Shown here: positions 1 to 8,559 of the stretch, in pieces
Layout of the letters: the number at the start of each line of letters is the position of its first letter
How positions within the stretch are numbered: position 1 is the first letter of the stretch
Assembly: GCA_902167985.1 (NCBI GenBank)
Contig: CABHNZ010000001.1
Coordinates: 248,001 to 312,000 of the forward strand
Direction: 5' to 3'
Origin: Shinella sp. UYSO24
Lineage (GTDB): Bacteria > Pseudomonadota > Alphaproteobacteria > Rhizobiales > Rhizobiaceae
DNA length: 64,000 nucleotides
Made by a program: the position numbers and the translations under genes
The notes under the pieces: generated by a model
Database searches by the model: none
What the model was told of the DNA's origin: nothing
Seen by the model: the letters and a program-made list of their open reading frames with translations, nothing else

Positions 1-865
1 CGCGGCGCACATACGGACGGTCGAGACGCTGGGTCTTCAGACCATCCCAGATGAACCTCGTCTTGTCGGAGATCCACTCCTCGTTCACCTGCTCGTTGAC
101 GCGCGGCATGACGCGCATGACTTCGCGGCCACGGGTATCGACGCGGATGGCCGAGCCGACGGCGTCCATGACGTCGATCGATTCGGTCTTGCCGAGTTCC
201 CACGGACGGGCGGTGAAGGCGAAGGGACGCGAGGTGAGCGCACCAACGGGGCAAAGGTCGACGACATTGCCCTGAAGCTCCGAGGTCATTGCCTGTTCGA
301 GATAGGTGGTGATCTCGGCATCCTCACCGCGGCCGATGAGGCCGAGTTCGGAAATGCCGCCGACTTCGGTCGTGAAGCGGACGCAACGCGTGCAGTGAAT
401 GCAGCGGTTCATCACGGTCTTGACCAGCGGGCCGATATATTTGTCTTCGACGGCGCGCTTGTTTTCCGTGTAGCGCGATCCGGCAATGCCAAAGGCCATC
501 GCCTGGTCCTGCAGGTCGCATTCGCCGCCCTGGTCGCAGATCGGGCAATCGAGCGGATGGTTGATCAGCAGGAATTCCATCACGCCTTCGCGGGCCTTCT
601 TGACCATCGGCGTGTTGGTGAAGATTTCCGCCAGTTCGCCATTCGGGCCGCCGCGGATATCGCGCACGCCCATGGCGCAGGAGGCGGTCGGCTTCGGCGG
701 GCCGCCCTTCACCTCGATGAGGCACATGCGGCAATTGCCGGCGACCGACAGACGCTCGTGGAAACAAAAGCGCGGAATTTCGGCGCCCGCTTCCTCGCAC
801 GCCTGCAGCAGCGAGAAGTGGTCGGGGACTTCGATCTCTTTGCCGTCTACCTTCAGCTTTGCCAT
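1..865 (-). CDS. nuoG: NADH-quinone oxidoreductase subunit G (NuoG), N-terminal part
   Basis: Largest peripheral-arm subunit of complex I, carrying several Fe-S clusters on the electron path from NADH to ubiquinone. The reading frame is open from the ATG at 865 to the left edge (about 288 residues seen), so the gene continues outside the window. The N-terminal ferredoxin-like 2Fe-2S cysteines are Cys34, Cys45, Cys48 and Cys63 ([16 protein letters not shown], then SCAMG). They are followed by the [15 protein letters not shown] cluster region and by [13 protein letters not shown], a 4Fe-4S motif. It lies 57 bp downstream of the HhH protein and is the last visible gene of the nuo operon. No frameshift is seen in this part. 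Confidence 0.97.
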   Translation of the reverse strand, partial: MAKLKVDGKEIEVPDHFSLLQACEEAGAEIPRFCFHERLSVAGNCRMCLIEVKGGPPKPTASCAMGVRDIRGGPNGELAEIFTNTPMVKKAREGVMEFLLINHPLDCPICDQGGECDLQDQAMAFGIAGSRYTENKRAVEDKYIGPLVKTVMNRCIHCTRCVRFTTEVGGISELGLIGRGEDAEITTYLEQAMTSELQGNVVDLCPVGALTSRPFAFTARPWELGKTESIDVMDAVGSAIRVDTRGREVMRVMPRVNEQVNEEWISDKTRFIWDGLKTQRLDRPYVRR

Positions 866-922
866 TGTCTCACTAACGTCCTTAAGTTCCATCCCGCATC
901 CGTCACGGCGCGGAACACACCC

Positions 923-1690
923 TTACTTTTCGGTCCCGGCGGCCTTTGCCGCAGCGCCCGTCTTTTTCGACGCACGCGGCTTGCGTGCCGTCACAGCCTT
1001 CGGCGATGCCGCAGGTTCGGCGGGGCTACCCGTCTTCACCAGCGTCTTCGCCTGCCCTACCCAGTCGTCGCGCAGGATCCGGCCATCAAAGCCGAGTTCC
1101 TTTTCGAAGCGGGCGACATCCGCCTTTTTCCATCCGGCGATCTCGGAGAACCGGGTCACGCCCATGCCCTTCAGCACCGTCTCGACCTTCGGGCCGATAC
1201 CCGAGATCAGTTTCAGATCGTCCACGACCACAGCTGCAGCCGGAACGACGTTTTCAGCGGCGCTAGGCTCGGCCTTTACCTTCGGGGCCGCAGCACGCTT
1301 TGCCCGTACCGGCTTGGCCTTTTCGGCCTCAACCTTGAAAGCCGTCCGCGCCAGCTCTCCGGAAACGCCTGCCACCTCCTCAGGGGCCTGCTTCTTCCGG
1401 GAGCCGGCTGCGGCTTCGCCCTCCTCGGCGTAGCTCTTTTGCTCCGGTGTCACCGAAGCGGAATGTGCATCATTGGCCGCCTGCATGGCGCTCTGAAGCG
1501 CGCCGAAGAAGACGCCGGCCATCTGGTTTGCGATCCCGAAGCCGATGGCGCTTGCCGCAGCCATGGCGGCGGCCTGCTGCTTTAAAAACGGGTTCATCGA
1601 CAGGATCTCGGAAAAATCAGGCAGGCGCGCATAGTCGAAGGCATCGCCTTCCGACGCCTCCCTGCCATGCTGATCGCCCGGTTTGACCAT
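923..1690 (-). CDS. Helix-hairpin-helix protein of the nuo operon
   Basis: A 255-residue protein between nuoF and nuoG. Residues about 30-75 are hydrophobic/amphipathic (ending in VFFGALQSAMQAAND, phasin-like in feel). The middle is an Ala/Lys/Pro-rich linker. Residues about 155-220 form a compact domain beginning DDLKLISGIGPKVE, with the helix-hairpin-helix GIGPK turn. The same domain ends NuoE two genes upstream (DDLKLISGVGPKIE), with matching downstream landmarks (AGWKK / AAWKK, GRILRDDW / GRIERDDW). It is probably a complex I accessory or assembly factor in this group; that role is inferred from operon position and domain sharing. The start ATG is 5 bp after the nuoF stop, suggesting translational coupling. 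Confidence 0.8.
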   Translation of the reverse strand: MVKPGDQHGREASEGDAFDYARLPDFSEILSMNPFLKQQAAAMAAASAIGFGIANQMAGVFFGALQSAMQAANDAHSASVTPEQKSYAEEGEAAAGSRKKQAPEEVAGVSGELARTAFKVEAEKAKPVRAKRAAAPKVKAEPSAAENVVPAAAVVVDDLKLISGIGPKVETVLKGMGVTRFSEIAGWKKADVARFEKELGFDGRILRDDWVGQAKTLVKTGSPAEPAASPKAVTARKPRASKKTGAAAKAAGTEK

Positions 1691-1695
1691 CCGTC

Positions 1696-3013
1696 TTACT
1701 CCGCAGCTTCCATCACGGCGCGTTCGGTGACAGCACCTTCGGCCGTGGCGTTATGGGTGTAGCGATCGATACGTGCCTCGATCTCGTCGCGGAAATTGCG
1801 GATCAGGCCCTGAACCGGCCAAGCGGCCGCGTCACCGAGCGCGCAGATCGTGTGGCCTTCGATCTGTTTCGAGACCTGGAACAGCATGTCGATCTCACGC
1901 TTCTGCGCATTGCCCTTGACCATGCGTTCCATGACGCGCCACATCCAGCCGGTCCCCTCGCGACAGGGGGTGCACTGGCCGCAGCTCTCATGCTTGAAGA
2001 AAGCAGAGAGGCGCGCGATCGCCTTGATGACGTCGGTCGACTTGTCCATGACGATCATGCCGCCGGTGCCGAAGGAGGATTTGACTTCGCGCATGCCGTC
2101 GAAGTCCATGATCGCTTCCTTCATGTCGGCGCCCTTGACGATCGGGCAGGATGCGCCGCCGGGGATGACCGCCAGCAGATTGTCCCAGCCGCCGCGAATG
2201 CCACCGCCATGCTTTTCAATGATTTCACGGAAGGTGAGACCGAGCTGTTCTTCGACCGTGCAGGGCGTGTTGACGTGGCCCGAGATCATGAACAGCTTGG
2301 TGCCGACATTGTTCGGACGGCCCATCGAGGAGAACCAGGCGGCGCCACGGCGCAGGATGGTCGGCGCCACCGAGATGGATTCGACGTTGTTGACCGTCGT
2401 CGGGCAGCCATAGAGGCCCATGTTCGCCGGGAATGGCGGCTTCATGCGCGGCTGGCCCTTCTTGCCTTCGAGGCTTTCGAGCAGAGCCGTTTCCTCACCG
2501 CAGATATAGCGCCGGCGCATGGTGGACGACGATGTCGAAATCCCAGCCATGCTTGTTGTTCTTGCCGAGAAGACCGGCCTCATAGCACTCGTCGATCGCC
2601 GCCTGCAGCGCCTCACGCTCACGCATGTATTCGCCGCGGACATAGATGAAGGCGGTATGGGCGCCCATCGCAAAGGAAGCGATCAGGCAGCCCTCGATCA
2701 GCGTATGCGGATCGTTGCGAAGGATTTCGCGGTCCTTGCAGGTACCGGGTTCGGATTCGTCGGCATTGACGACGAGATAATGCGGACGGCCATCGCTCTC
2801 CTTCGGCATGAAGGACCATTTGAGGCCCGTCGGGAAGCCGGCGCCGCCACGGCCGCGCAGGCCGGACGCCTTCATCTCGTTGATGATCCAGTCCCGGCCC
2901 TTTTCGAGAATGATCTTCGTGCCGTCCCAATGGCCGCGGCTCATCGCGCCCTTCAAGGACTTGTCCTTGAGGCCGTAGATATTGGTGAAGATGCGATCCT
3001 GGTCTTTAAGCAT
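1696..3013 (-). CDS. nuoF: NADH-quinone oxidoreductase subunit F (NuoF), frameshifted in this sequence
   Basis: NADH- and FMN-binding 51-kDa subunit of complex I, where NADH is oxidised. The N-terminal part starts at ATG 3013 and shows the NADH/FMN glycine loop [13 protein letters not shown]. The C-terminal part shows the 4Fe-4S motif [15 protein letters not shown] and the final cysteine region [13 protein letters not shown]. The two parts are in different frames. Near 2505-2522 the expected VHHGAGAYICGEE reads [10 protein letters not shown]. Restoring one G (GG to G) and one C (CC to C) within about 15 bases repairs it. Both halves match the family closely, so this is almost certainly a sequence error. 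It lies between nuoE (10 bp upstream) and the HhH gene. Confidence 0.95.
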
Positions 3014-3023
3014 TTTTCACCCC

Positions 3024-4151
3024 TTACCGTGGCTTCTTGCCGAAGACTTTAATGTACTCTTGCTCACCGCCACGGGCGAGAGCATCTGCCTGACGGAGCC
3101 AGTCGTCGCGCTCGATGCGGCCCTTGAAGTTCAGGTAGCCGTCCACCCAGTCGCATTCTTCCTTCTTCCACGCGGCAATCTGCGCGAAGGTGAAGATGCC
3201 GAGATCGTGCAGCGTGCCCTCTATCTTCGGGCCGACGCCGGAGATCAGCTTCAGGTCGTCGGGCGTCGCCGGCTTGTCGATGCCCTTCGGGCGGCTGGCA
3301 TCGTCGAGCGACGGTTTTTCAGCCTTGGCCGCGGCATCAGCCTTTGCAGGCGCCGCAGCGGCCTCTTTCTCGGCAGCCTTGTCATTGCTTGCGGAAGCTG
3401 CCGGTGCTGTTGCCGGCGTCTTCAGTTTCGGATCGGCTTCCGGTGCCGCATCCTTCGGCTTGGCAGCCTCGGTCGGCGCTGCGGCTGCCTCATCGGCTGG
3501 CGGCTCGACCGGCGGTTCGAGATTGGTGCGAACCGGGGTAATCTCTTCCGTCAGCGCGGTTGGACCACCTTCGGCAGACGACAGATGACGGTCGATCTGC
3601 GGGCCGGGCTTGATGTCTGCGCCATTGCCGGCACCGAAGGCATCGATGATCTCTTCCAGCCGCTGCGGCGTCAGGTCCTCGTAGGCATCCTTGAAGATGA
3701 TGACCATCGGAGCGTTGACGCAGGCGCCCTGACACTCGACCTCTTCCCAGGAGAGCGTGCCGTCGGCATTGGTCTCGAAAGGATCGTGATGGATCTTGTG
3801 CTGACAGACCTTCATCAGGTCTTCGGCGCCGCGCAGCATGCAGGGCGTCGTGCCGCAGACCTGGATATGGGCGCGGGTGCCGACCGGCTTCAGCTGGAAC
3901 TGCGTGTAGAAGGTGGCGATTTCGAGCACGCGGATATAGGCCATGCCGAGCATCTGCGCGACATGTTCGATCGAGGCGCGTGTGACCCAGCCATCCTGCT
4001 CCTGCGCCCGCATCAGAAGCGGGATGACGGCAGATTGCTGCCGGCCTTCAGGATACTTGCGGATGGTCGCGTCGGCCCATACCGCATTCTCCGCGTTGAA
4101 CGTGAAGCCCTGGGGCTGGAACTGCTCTTCGGCTAATCGACGAACGGACAT
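3024..4151 (-). CDS. nuoE: NADH-quinone oxidoreductase subunit E (NuoE) with C-terminal HhH extension
   Basis: 24-kDa subunit of complex I with the N1a 2Fe-2S cluster. Ligands are visible as Cys99, Cys104 (CGTTPC), Cys140 and Cys144 (CQGAC). The thioredoxin-like core ends near residue 200; most bacterial NuoE proteins stop there, at 160-180 residues. Here the protein continues to 375 residues: a Pro/Ala/Glu/Lys-rich linker (about 205-290), then a helix-hairpin-helix domain (DDLKLISGVGPKIEG) shared with the separate protein between nuoF and nuoG. This extension is known from rhizobial NuoE; its function is not established. The frame is intact. The gene follows the small secreted protein by 15 bp. 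Confidence 0.96.
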   Translation of the reverse strand: MSVRRLAEEQFQPQGFTFNAENAVWADATIRKYPEGRQQSAVIPLLMRAQEQDGWVTRASIEHVAQMLGMAYIRVLEIATFYTQFQLKPVGTRAHIQVCGTTPCMLRGAEDLMKVCQHKIHHDPFETNADGTLSWEEVECQGACVNAPMVIIFKDAYEDLTPQRLEEIIDAFGAGNGADIKPGPQIDRHLSSAEGGPTALTEEITPVRTNLEPPVEPPADEAAAAPTEAAKPKDAAPEADPKLKTPATAPAASASNDKAAEKEAAAAPAKADAAAKAEKPSLDDASRPKGIDKPATPDDLKLISGVGPKIEGTLHDLGIFTFAQIAAWKKEECDWVDGYLNFKGRIERDDWLRQADALARGGEQEYIKVFGKKPR

Positions 4152-4166
4152 TCTTTCAACGCCTTA

Positions 4167-4418
4167 TTATTTAATCTCGCCACACCGCGATCTCGTCATC
4201 GAGACGAACTCGCAGGCATAGGCCGACTTGTCTTTCTGCATGAACACGACGATCTGCGTGCCGTTGAGCACCGATGTCTTGATCTCGTAACCAGCCGCCA
4301 GAAGCTGCGCCATCGTCTGGCCGCCCGCGGTCTCGACTGCTGTCTGAGAACCGGAGGTCTGGGCCATTGCGGACGGCGCCAGCAGGAGAGCAGCGGTCAG
4401 GAAAAGCCATCCGCGCAT
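4167..4418 (-). CDS. Small secreted protein between nuoD and nuoE
   Basis: An 83-residue protein with a clear Sec signal peptide ([20 protein letters not shown], cleavage expected after AMA-Q). This leaves about 63 mature residues with two cysteines near the end (AYACEF...SRCGEIK) that could form a disulfide in the periplasm. Its ATG overlaps the nuoD stop (TGATG), so translation is coupled to nuoD. I do not recognise a functional family. The position inside the nuo operon suggests a link to complex I, but a periplasmic partner for the peripheral arm is not obvious. The part QLLAAGYEIKTSVLNGTQIV is typical of a small conserved rhizobial protein of unknown function. Confidence 0.75.
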   Translation of the reverse strand: MRGWLFLTAALLLAPSAMAQTSGSQTAVETAGGQTMAQLLAAGYEIKTSVLNGTQIVVFMQKDKSAYACEFVSMTRSRCGEIK

Positions 4419-5608
4419 CAGCGATCCACCTCGCCGAAGACGATATCAAGCGAACCCAACACCGCCGTGACGTCTGCCAGCTGATGGCCCCGGCAGAGGA
4501 AATCCATCGCCTGGAGATGGGCAAAGCCCGGTGCGCGCAGCTTGCAGCGATATGGCTTGTTGGAGCCATCGGCGACGAGATAGACGCCGAACTCGCCCTT
4601 CGGCGCCTCGACGGCGGCATAAACCTCGCCGGCCGGAACGTGATAGCCTTCGGTATAGAGCTTGAAGTGGTGGATGAGCGCTTCCATCGAACGCTTCATC
4701 TCGCCGCGCTTCGGCGGAACCACCTTGCCATCGAGCGAGGAGACCGGCCCGATGCGGGCATCGCCCAACAGACGCTCCACACACTGTTTCATGATGCGGA
4801 CCGACTGGCGCATCTCGAACATGCGGATGAGGTAACGATCGTAACAGTCGCCGTTCTTGCCGACGGCAATGTCGAAATCCATGTCGGCATAGCATTCATA
4901 GGGCTGCGACTTACGCAGATCCCATGCCGCGCCCGAACCGCGGACCATGACGCCGGAAAAACCCCAGTTCCAGGCATCTTCGAGCTTCACCACGCCGATA
5001 TCGACGTTGCGCTGCTTGAAGATGCGGTTTTCCGTCAAAAGGCCCTCGATATCGTCGAGAACCTTCAGGAAAGGATCGCACCAGGCGCCGATATCCTCGA
5101 TCAGTTCCGGCGGCAGATCCTGATGCACGCCGCCCGGCCGGAAATAGGCCGCATGCAGGCGCGCGCCACAGGCCCGCTCGTAGAAGATCATCAGCTTTTC
5201 GCGCTCTTCGAAGCCCCAGACCGGCGGCGTCATGGCGCCGACGTCCATCGCCTGCGTCGTGACGTTCATCACATGCGAGAGAACGCGGCCGATCTCGGAG
5301 AAGAGAACGCGGATCAGCTGGCCGCGGATCGGGATTTCGAGCTTCAGGAGCTTTTCGACGGCCAGCGCATAGGCATGCTCCTGGTTCATCGGGGAGACGT
5401 AATCGAGCCGGTCGAGATAGGGCACGGCCTGAAGATAGGTCTTCGTCTCGATCAGCTTTTCGGTGCCGCGGTGTAGCAGGCCGACATGCGGGTCGACGCG
5501 CTCGACGATTTCACCGTCGAGTTCCAGCACGAGGCGCAACACGCCGTGCGCCGACGGGTGTTCGGGACCGAAGTTGATCGTGAAGTTACGGACGTTGTGT
5601 TCAGTCAT
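4418..5608 (-). CDS. nuoD: NADH-quinone oxidoreductase subunit D (NuoD)
   Basis: 49-kDa subunit of complex I that, with NuoB, forms the quinone-binding pocket. It has 396 residues, the normal length, starting [22 protein letters not shown], whose [12 protein letters not shown] is the family signature. Other landmarks are [10 protein letters not shown] and [10 protein letters not shown]. An upstream in-frame ATG at 5725 would add 39 residues with no family resemblance, so I place the start at 5608. The frame is intact. The stop overlaps the start of the small secreted protein. Confidence 0.97.
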   Translation of the reverse strand: MTEHNVRNFTINFGPEHPSAHGVLRLVLELDGEIVERVDPHVGLLHRGTEKLIETKTYLQAVPYLDRLDYVSPMNQEHAYALAVEKLLKLEIPIRGQLIRVLFSEIGRVLSHVMNVTTQAMDVGAMTPPVWGFEEREKLMIFYERACGARLHAAYFRPGGVHQDLPPELIEDIGAWCDPFLKVLDDIEGLLTENRIFKQRNVDIGVVKLEDAWNWGFSGVMVRGSGAAWDLRKSQPYECYADMDFDIAVGKNGDCYDRYLIRMFEMRQSVRIMKQCVERLLGDARIGPVSSLDGKVVPPKRGEMKRSMEALIHHFKLYTEGYHVPAGEVYAAVEAPKGEFGVYLVADGSNKPYRCKLRAPGFAHLQAMDFLCRGHQLADVTAVLGSLDIVFGEVDR

Positions 5609-5835
5609 CTCAGCGTCTTTCGCCCACGTTCCTCGAAATCGGACTTCGGAATTGGCTGACAGCCTGTTTCGATGCTCATCGTCGTTTCGCTCTTTCCACA
5701 AGGGCACGACGTTTTCGCACCCCAACCTACCATCATGCCGTCACCAGCGCCCGCAACCGGGCCGGTGACTTCGGACCCGTTGAAGACCGGATCCGCCGCT
5801 TCCTCTCCCCTGCCCCTGCGTTCAATATGTCGCAT
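5605..5835 (-). CDS. Possible small ORF between nuoC and nuoD (doubtful)
   Basis: The nuoC-nuoD gap (5609-5941, 333 bp) is unusually long for this tightly packed operon. It contains a 76-residue reading frame whose TGA overlaps the nuoD ATG (ATGA), the arrangement expected for a coupled gene. The product is Gly/Glu/Arg-rich, has two cysteines (SCPCGK), no signal peptide and no motif I recognise. Codon choice is not clearly that of a gene. It may simply be spacer DNA or a leader that tunes nuoD translation. Apart from this frame I see nothing else in 5609-5941. Confidence 0.2.
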   Translation of the reverse strand: MRHIERRGRGEEAADPVFNGSEVTGPVAGAGDGMMVGWGAKTSCPCGKSETTMSIETGCQPIPKSDFEERGRKTLR

Positions 5836-5941
5836 TGACCGAGGACAAACCTGATCGTTATCAAGTCAACTGCCGAACCAGACCCGTTATTGCCTGCGAA
5901 AGACAGCTTTCCGTCAAACGATGCCCTGCAACTTCACGTCA

Positions 5942-6544
5942 TCAATTGGCCTTCTCGTCGCCGGGCAGAACGTATTCGGGTCCTTCCCAGGGCGAGAGGA
6001 AGTCAAAGTTGCGGAATTCCTGACGAAGCTTGACGGGCTCGTAGACGACGCGCTTGGCGCTGTCGTCGTAACGAACCTCGACGAAGCCGGTCGTCGGAAA
6101 GTCCTTGCGCAGCGGGTGCCCCTCGAAACCGTAATCGGTCAGGAGACGGCGAAGGTCGGCATGGCCATCAAACGGAATGCCGAACAGATCCCAGGTCTCG
6201 CGCTCGTACCATTCGGCGCCGCGATAGACCGCGGTCGCAGACGGCACCGCCGCATCTTCCGCTACCTCAAGCTTGATGCGAACACGCAGGTTCCGAGTGG
6301 GCGACAGAAGGTGATAGACGACATCGAACCGCTTTTCGCGGGCCGGCCAGTCGACACCGGAAATATCCGTCAGCGCAACGAAGGCGCAGCGCGGATCATC
6401 ACGCAGGAAAGTCAGAAGCCCGATTACGCTCTCAGGATCGGTCGTCAGCGTCAGTTCGCCATTGGCGATCTCGGACGCCAAGACCTTGCCCGCCACGGCT
6501 TCGCCGATGGTCGAAGAAAGCTCAGTAAGCGCTTCACTCATCAT
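5942..6544 (-). CDS. nuoC: NADH-quinone oxidoreductase subunit C (NuoC)
   Basis: 30-kDa subunit of the peripheral arm of complex I. It has 200 residues, normal length for the stand-alone (not NuoCD-fused) form. The family signature [15 protein letters not shown] is present, followed by [19 protein letters not shown]. Two ATGs are adjacent at 6544 and 6541; the second (MSEALTELS) is equally plausible. The frame is intact. It follows nuoB by about 15 bp and is separated from nuoD by the long 333-bp gap. Confidence 0.97.
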   Translation of the reverse strand: MMSEALTELSSTIGEAVAGKVLASEIANGELTLTTDPESVIGLLTFLRDDPRCAFVALTDISGVDWPAREKRFDVVYHLLSPTRNLRVRIKLEVAEDAAVPSATAVYRGAEWYERETWDLFGIPFDGHADLRRLLTDYGFEGHPLRKDFPTTGFVEVRYDDSAKRVVYEPVKLRQEFRNFDFLSPWEGPEYVLPGDEKAN

Positions 6545-6559
6545 ATCTTGCCCTTGCCC

Positions 6560-7143
6560 TCAGCGCTCGATCGTACCGGTGCGCCGGATCTTTTTCTGCA
6601 GCAGAAGCACGCCGTAAAGCAGCGCCTCTGCCGTGGGGGGACAGCCCGGCACGTAAATATCCACCGGCACGACGCGGTCACAGCCGCGAACCACCGAGTA
6701 GGAATAGTGGTAGTAACCACCACCGTTGGCGCAGGAGCCCATGGAAATCACGTAGCGCGGCTCGGGCATCTGGTCATAGACCTTGCGCAGAGCCGGCGCC
6801 ATCTTGTTGGTCAGCGTGCCGGCAACGATCAGCACGTCGGATTGGCGCGGCGAAGCACGCGGCGCGACGCCGAAGCGCTCCAGATCGTAACGCGGGCCTG
6901 AGACCTGCATCAGCCCCTCGACGGCGCAACAGGCAAGACCGAACTGCATCCACATCAGGAACCGGTACGGGCCCAGGTGATGAGATGCGCGCTCGACGTG
7001 ACGAGAAAGCCCTTGTCGGCAAGTTCGTTGTCGATCTCACCGAAAAACGCATCGTCGCTGCCGATCGGCTTGCCGGTATTCGGATCGATCAGACCCTTCG
7101 GCTGCTGCGCGACCAGGGTGCCGCCGTTATCGACTACTCCCAT
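6560..7143 (-). CDS. nuoB: NADH-quinone oxidoreductase subunit B (NuoB), frameshifted in this sequence
   Basis: 20-kDa subunit holding cluster N2, the last Fe-S centre before quinone. The N-terminal part (from ATG 7143, [11 protein letters not shown]) ends in LITWARTGS. The rest, from [10 protein letters not shown], is in another frame. One C restored at about 6955-6960 (CCC read as CC) gives [14 protein letters not shown] and joins them. N2 ligands are visible: adjacent cysteines in FGLACCAVE, then MGSCANGGG and VPGCPP. The start overlaps the end of nuoA (nuoA stop at 7134-7136). Housekeeping context argues for a sequencing deletion, not decay. Confidence 0.95.
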
Positions 7144-7498
7144 TCCAGCGCTCCCTTTTTCCATTCGTAAATAAAGCCGACCGTCAGGACACCGAGGAAG
7201 ACGATCATCGACCAGAAACCGAACCAGCCATGTCACCGAAGGAAACGGCCCAGGGGAAAAGGAAGGCGACTTCAAGATCGAAGACGATGAAGAGGATCGA
7301 CACCAGATAGAATCGAATGTCGAACTTCATGCGGGCATCGTCGAAAGCGTTGAAACCGCACTCGAATGCGGACAGCTTTTCAGAATCGGGTGCCTTGTAG
7401 GCCACGGCAAAAGGCGCAATCAAAAGCGCCAGACCGATCACCAGGGCTATGCCTATAAATATGGCGATCGGGATATAGGAAGCGAGAACTTCACTCAT
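7134..7498 (-). CDS. nuoA: NADH-quinone oxidoreductase subunit A (NuoA), frameshifted in this sequence
   Basis: Small membrane-arm subunit of complex I with three expected membrane helices. It starts [20 protein letters not shown] at 7498 and shows the quinone-proximal loop [16 protein letters not shown]. The frame breaks near 7230-7240. Adding one G (GGG read as GG) turns FGDMAGSV into FGDMGWFGFW and continues through [14 protein letters not shown] to a stop at 7134-7136 that overlaps the nuoB start. The repaired product is 121 residues, the family norm. First gene of the nuo operon. Confidence 0.94.
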
Positions 7499-7917
7499 GT
7501 TACTCCATCCCTGCCTGCAAAAGCGCCAGGCGACGCTCGGAATCAATGCTCGGCAAGCAACGTGCATTGCAACAATGCCGTGACTAGCGCAGCCAAGAGG
7601 CGCGCGCAAGCTTTTTGAGGACAAGTTGACGCACCATTATCGGGCAGCTGCAATCTCCTTTTCACAGGGGTCGAAAAGCGCGCATCAAGCAGGAATGCAG
7701 ACATATGAATGCGCCACCCTGCCCGAACAGCGCAGGGACAAAACACCAAGGCGCCGCAGTTTAATCACAGAAATTTCATAGATGGGGCAAAGAGGCGCAA
7801 AAACCAGCCAAAAAAGCCGGAAAACCGAGAACATCGCCAAAAGCGTAAGGATGCCGAGACGGAGCGGAGACATCCGCTTGGGAGAAAGGAGACACTCACT
7901 TAGGGAAGAAGAGTGAA
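7499..7917. other. Region between nuoA and tRNA-Asp
   Basis: About 420 bp with no convincing gene. It must contain the nuo operon promoter on the minus strand and the 3' flank of tRNA-Asp. I could not pick a promoter with confidence. Short frames here show no family features. Confidence 0.5.
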
Positions 7918-7994
7918 TGGCGCGAGTGACGGGGCTCGAACCCGCGACCTCCGGCGTGACAGGCCGGCACTCTAACCGACTGAGCTACACCCGC
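7918..7994 (-). tRNA. tRNA-Asp (GUC)
   Basis: 77-nt cloverleaf on the minus strand beginning GCGGGTGTAGCTCAGTCGG and ending with encoded CCA at 7918-7920. The acceptor stem GCGGGTG pairs with CACTCGC with one G-U pair. The anticodon loop CTGTCAC is closed by a CCGGC/GCCGG stem, giving anticodon GUC (Asp). The T-arm carries GGTTCGAGCCC. Confidence 0.97.
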
Positions 7995-8209
7995 ATCCTT
8001 CTTTCTTAAGCCAAGCTCTTGAAGGGCTTGGCCTTACCCGGCGGCCAGTGCCGTTCGGATGAGCGGCTAACTAAGAGGTTCGTTGGCAGGTGTCAAGCAG
8101 GTTTCACGACAAAAGAATGACGAGATGCATCTTTCTTTGCGCGCCCCCTTCTCATCCACAGGCTCCGATCGATTTCCCGATTTTTTTCAAAAAAACATCA
8201 TAAAGGCTC

Positions 8210-8238
8210 TTGCGGTTTCCCCGCGAACCTCATAGATC
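8210..8238 (+). promoter_or_regulatory. Candidate sigma-70 promoter of tRNA-Val
   Basis: TTGCGG at 8210-8215, a 17-bp spacer, then TAGATC at 8233-8238, about 43 bp before the mature tRNA. Just upstream, 8181-8195 is a T7-C-A7 stretch that could act as an AT-rich upstream element. Assigned by eye from consensus only. Confidence 0.4.
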
Positions 8239-8280
8239 ACGGCCACCGACGCGGCGGACACAAGAGTTCGCAAACGCGAA

Positions 8281-8356
8281 GGGCGATTAGCTCAGTTGGT
8301 AGAGCGCCTCGTTTACACCGAGGATGTCGGGAGTTCGAGTCTCTCATCGCCCACCA
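8281..8356 (+). tRNA. tRNA-Val (UAC)
   Basis: 76-nt cloverleaf beginning GGGCGATTAGCTCAGTTGG and ending with encoded CCA. The anticodon loop TTTACAC sits between CCTCG and CGAGG, giving anticodon UAC (Val). The acceptor GGGCGAT pairs with ATCGCCC. It is the last backbone feature before the glycan locus. I found no second copy of its 3' end elsewhere in the window, so an integrase-type attachment event is not supported. Confidence 0.97.
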
Positions 8357-8559
8357 CTCCCCCCATTTGAATTACGACAATCTGATTATGGTCCGTTTGC
8401 GCGGAATTTCGTGCGTTTTCGGCTAGATCTTCCTCTTGCGACCAGCATTGAAGGCACAAATGCCCCATTTTGGGGCCTTGTGTTCCGCAGTACAGCTTGC
8501 GCGCGCCCATTTACGCGATACATTATCACAAAATCGCGGCGCAATGTGGTTTCCTGTCG

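Noticed and set aside
1696-3013. NuoF as a true pseudogene or two split genes
   Set aside because: Both halves keep every cofactor motif, and two base losses within 15 bp match the window-wide error pattern.
5609-5725. N-terminal extension of NuoD from ATG 5725
   Set aside because: The 39 extra residues match no NuoD; the family start MTEHNVRNF at 5608 is clear.
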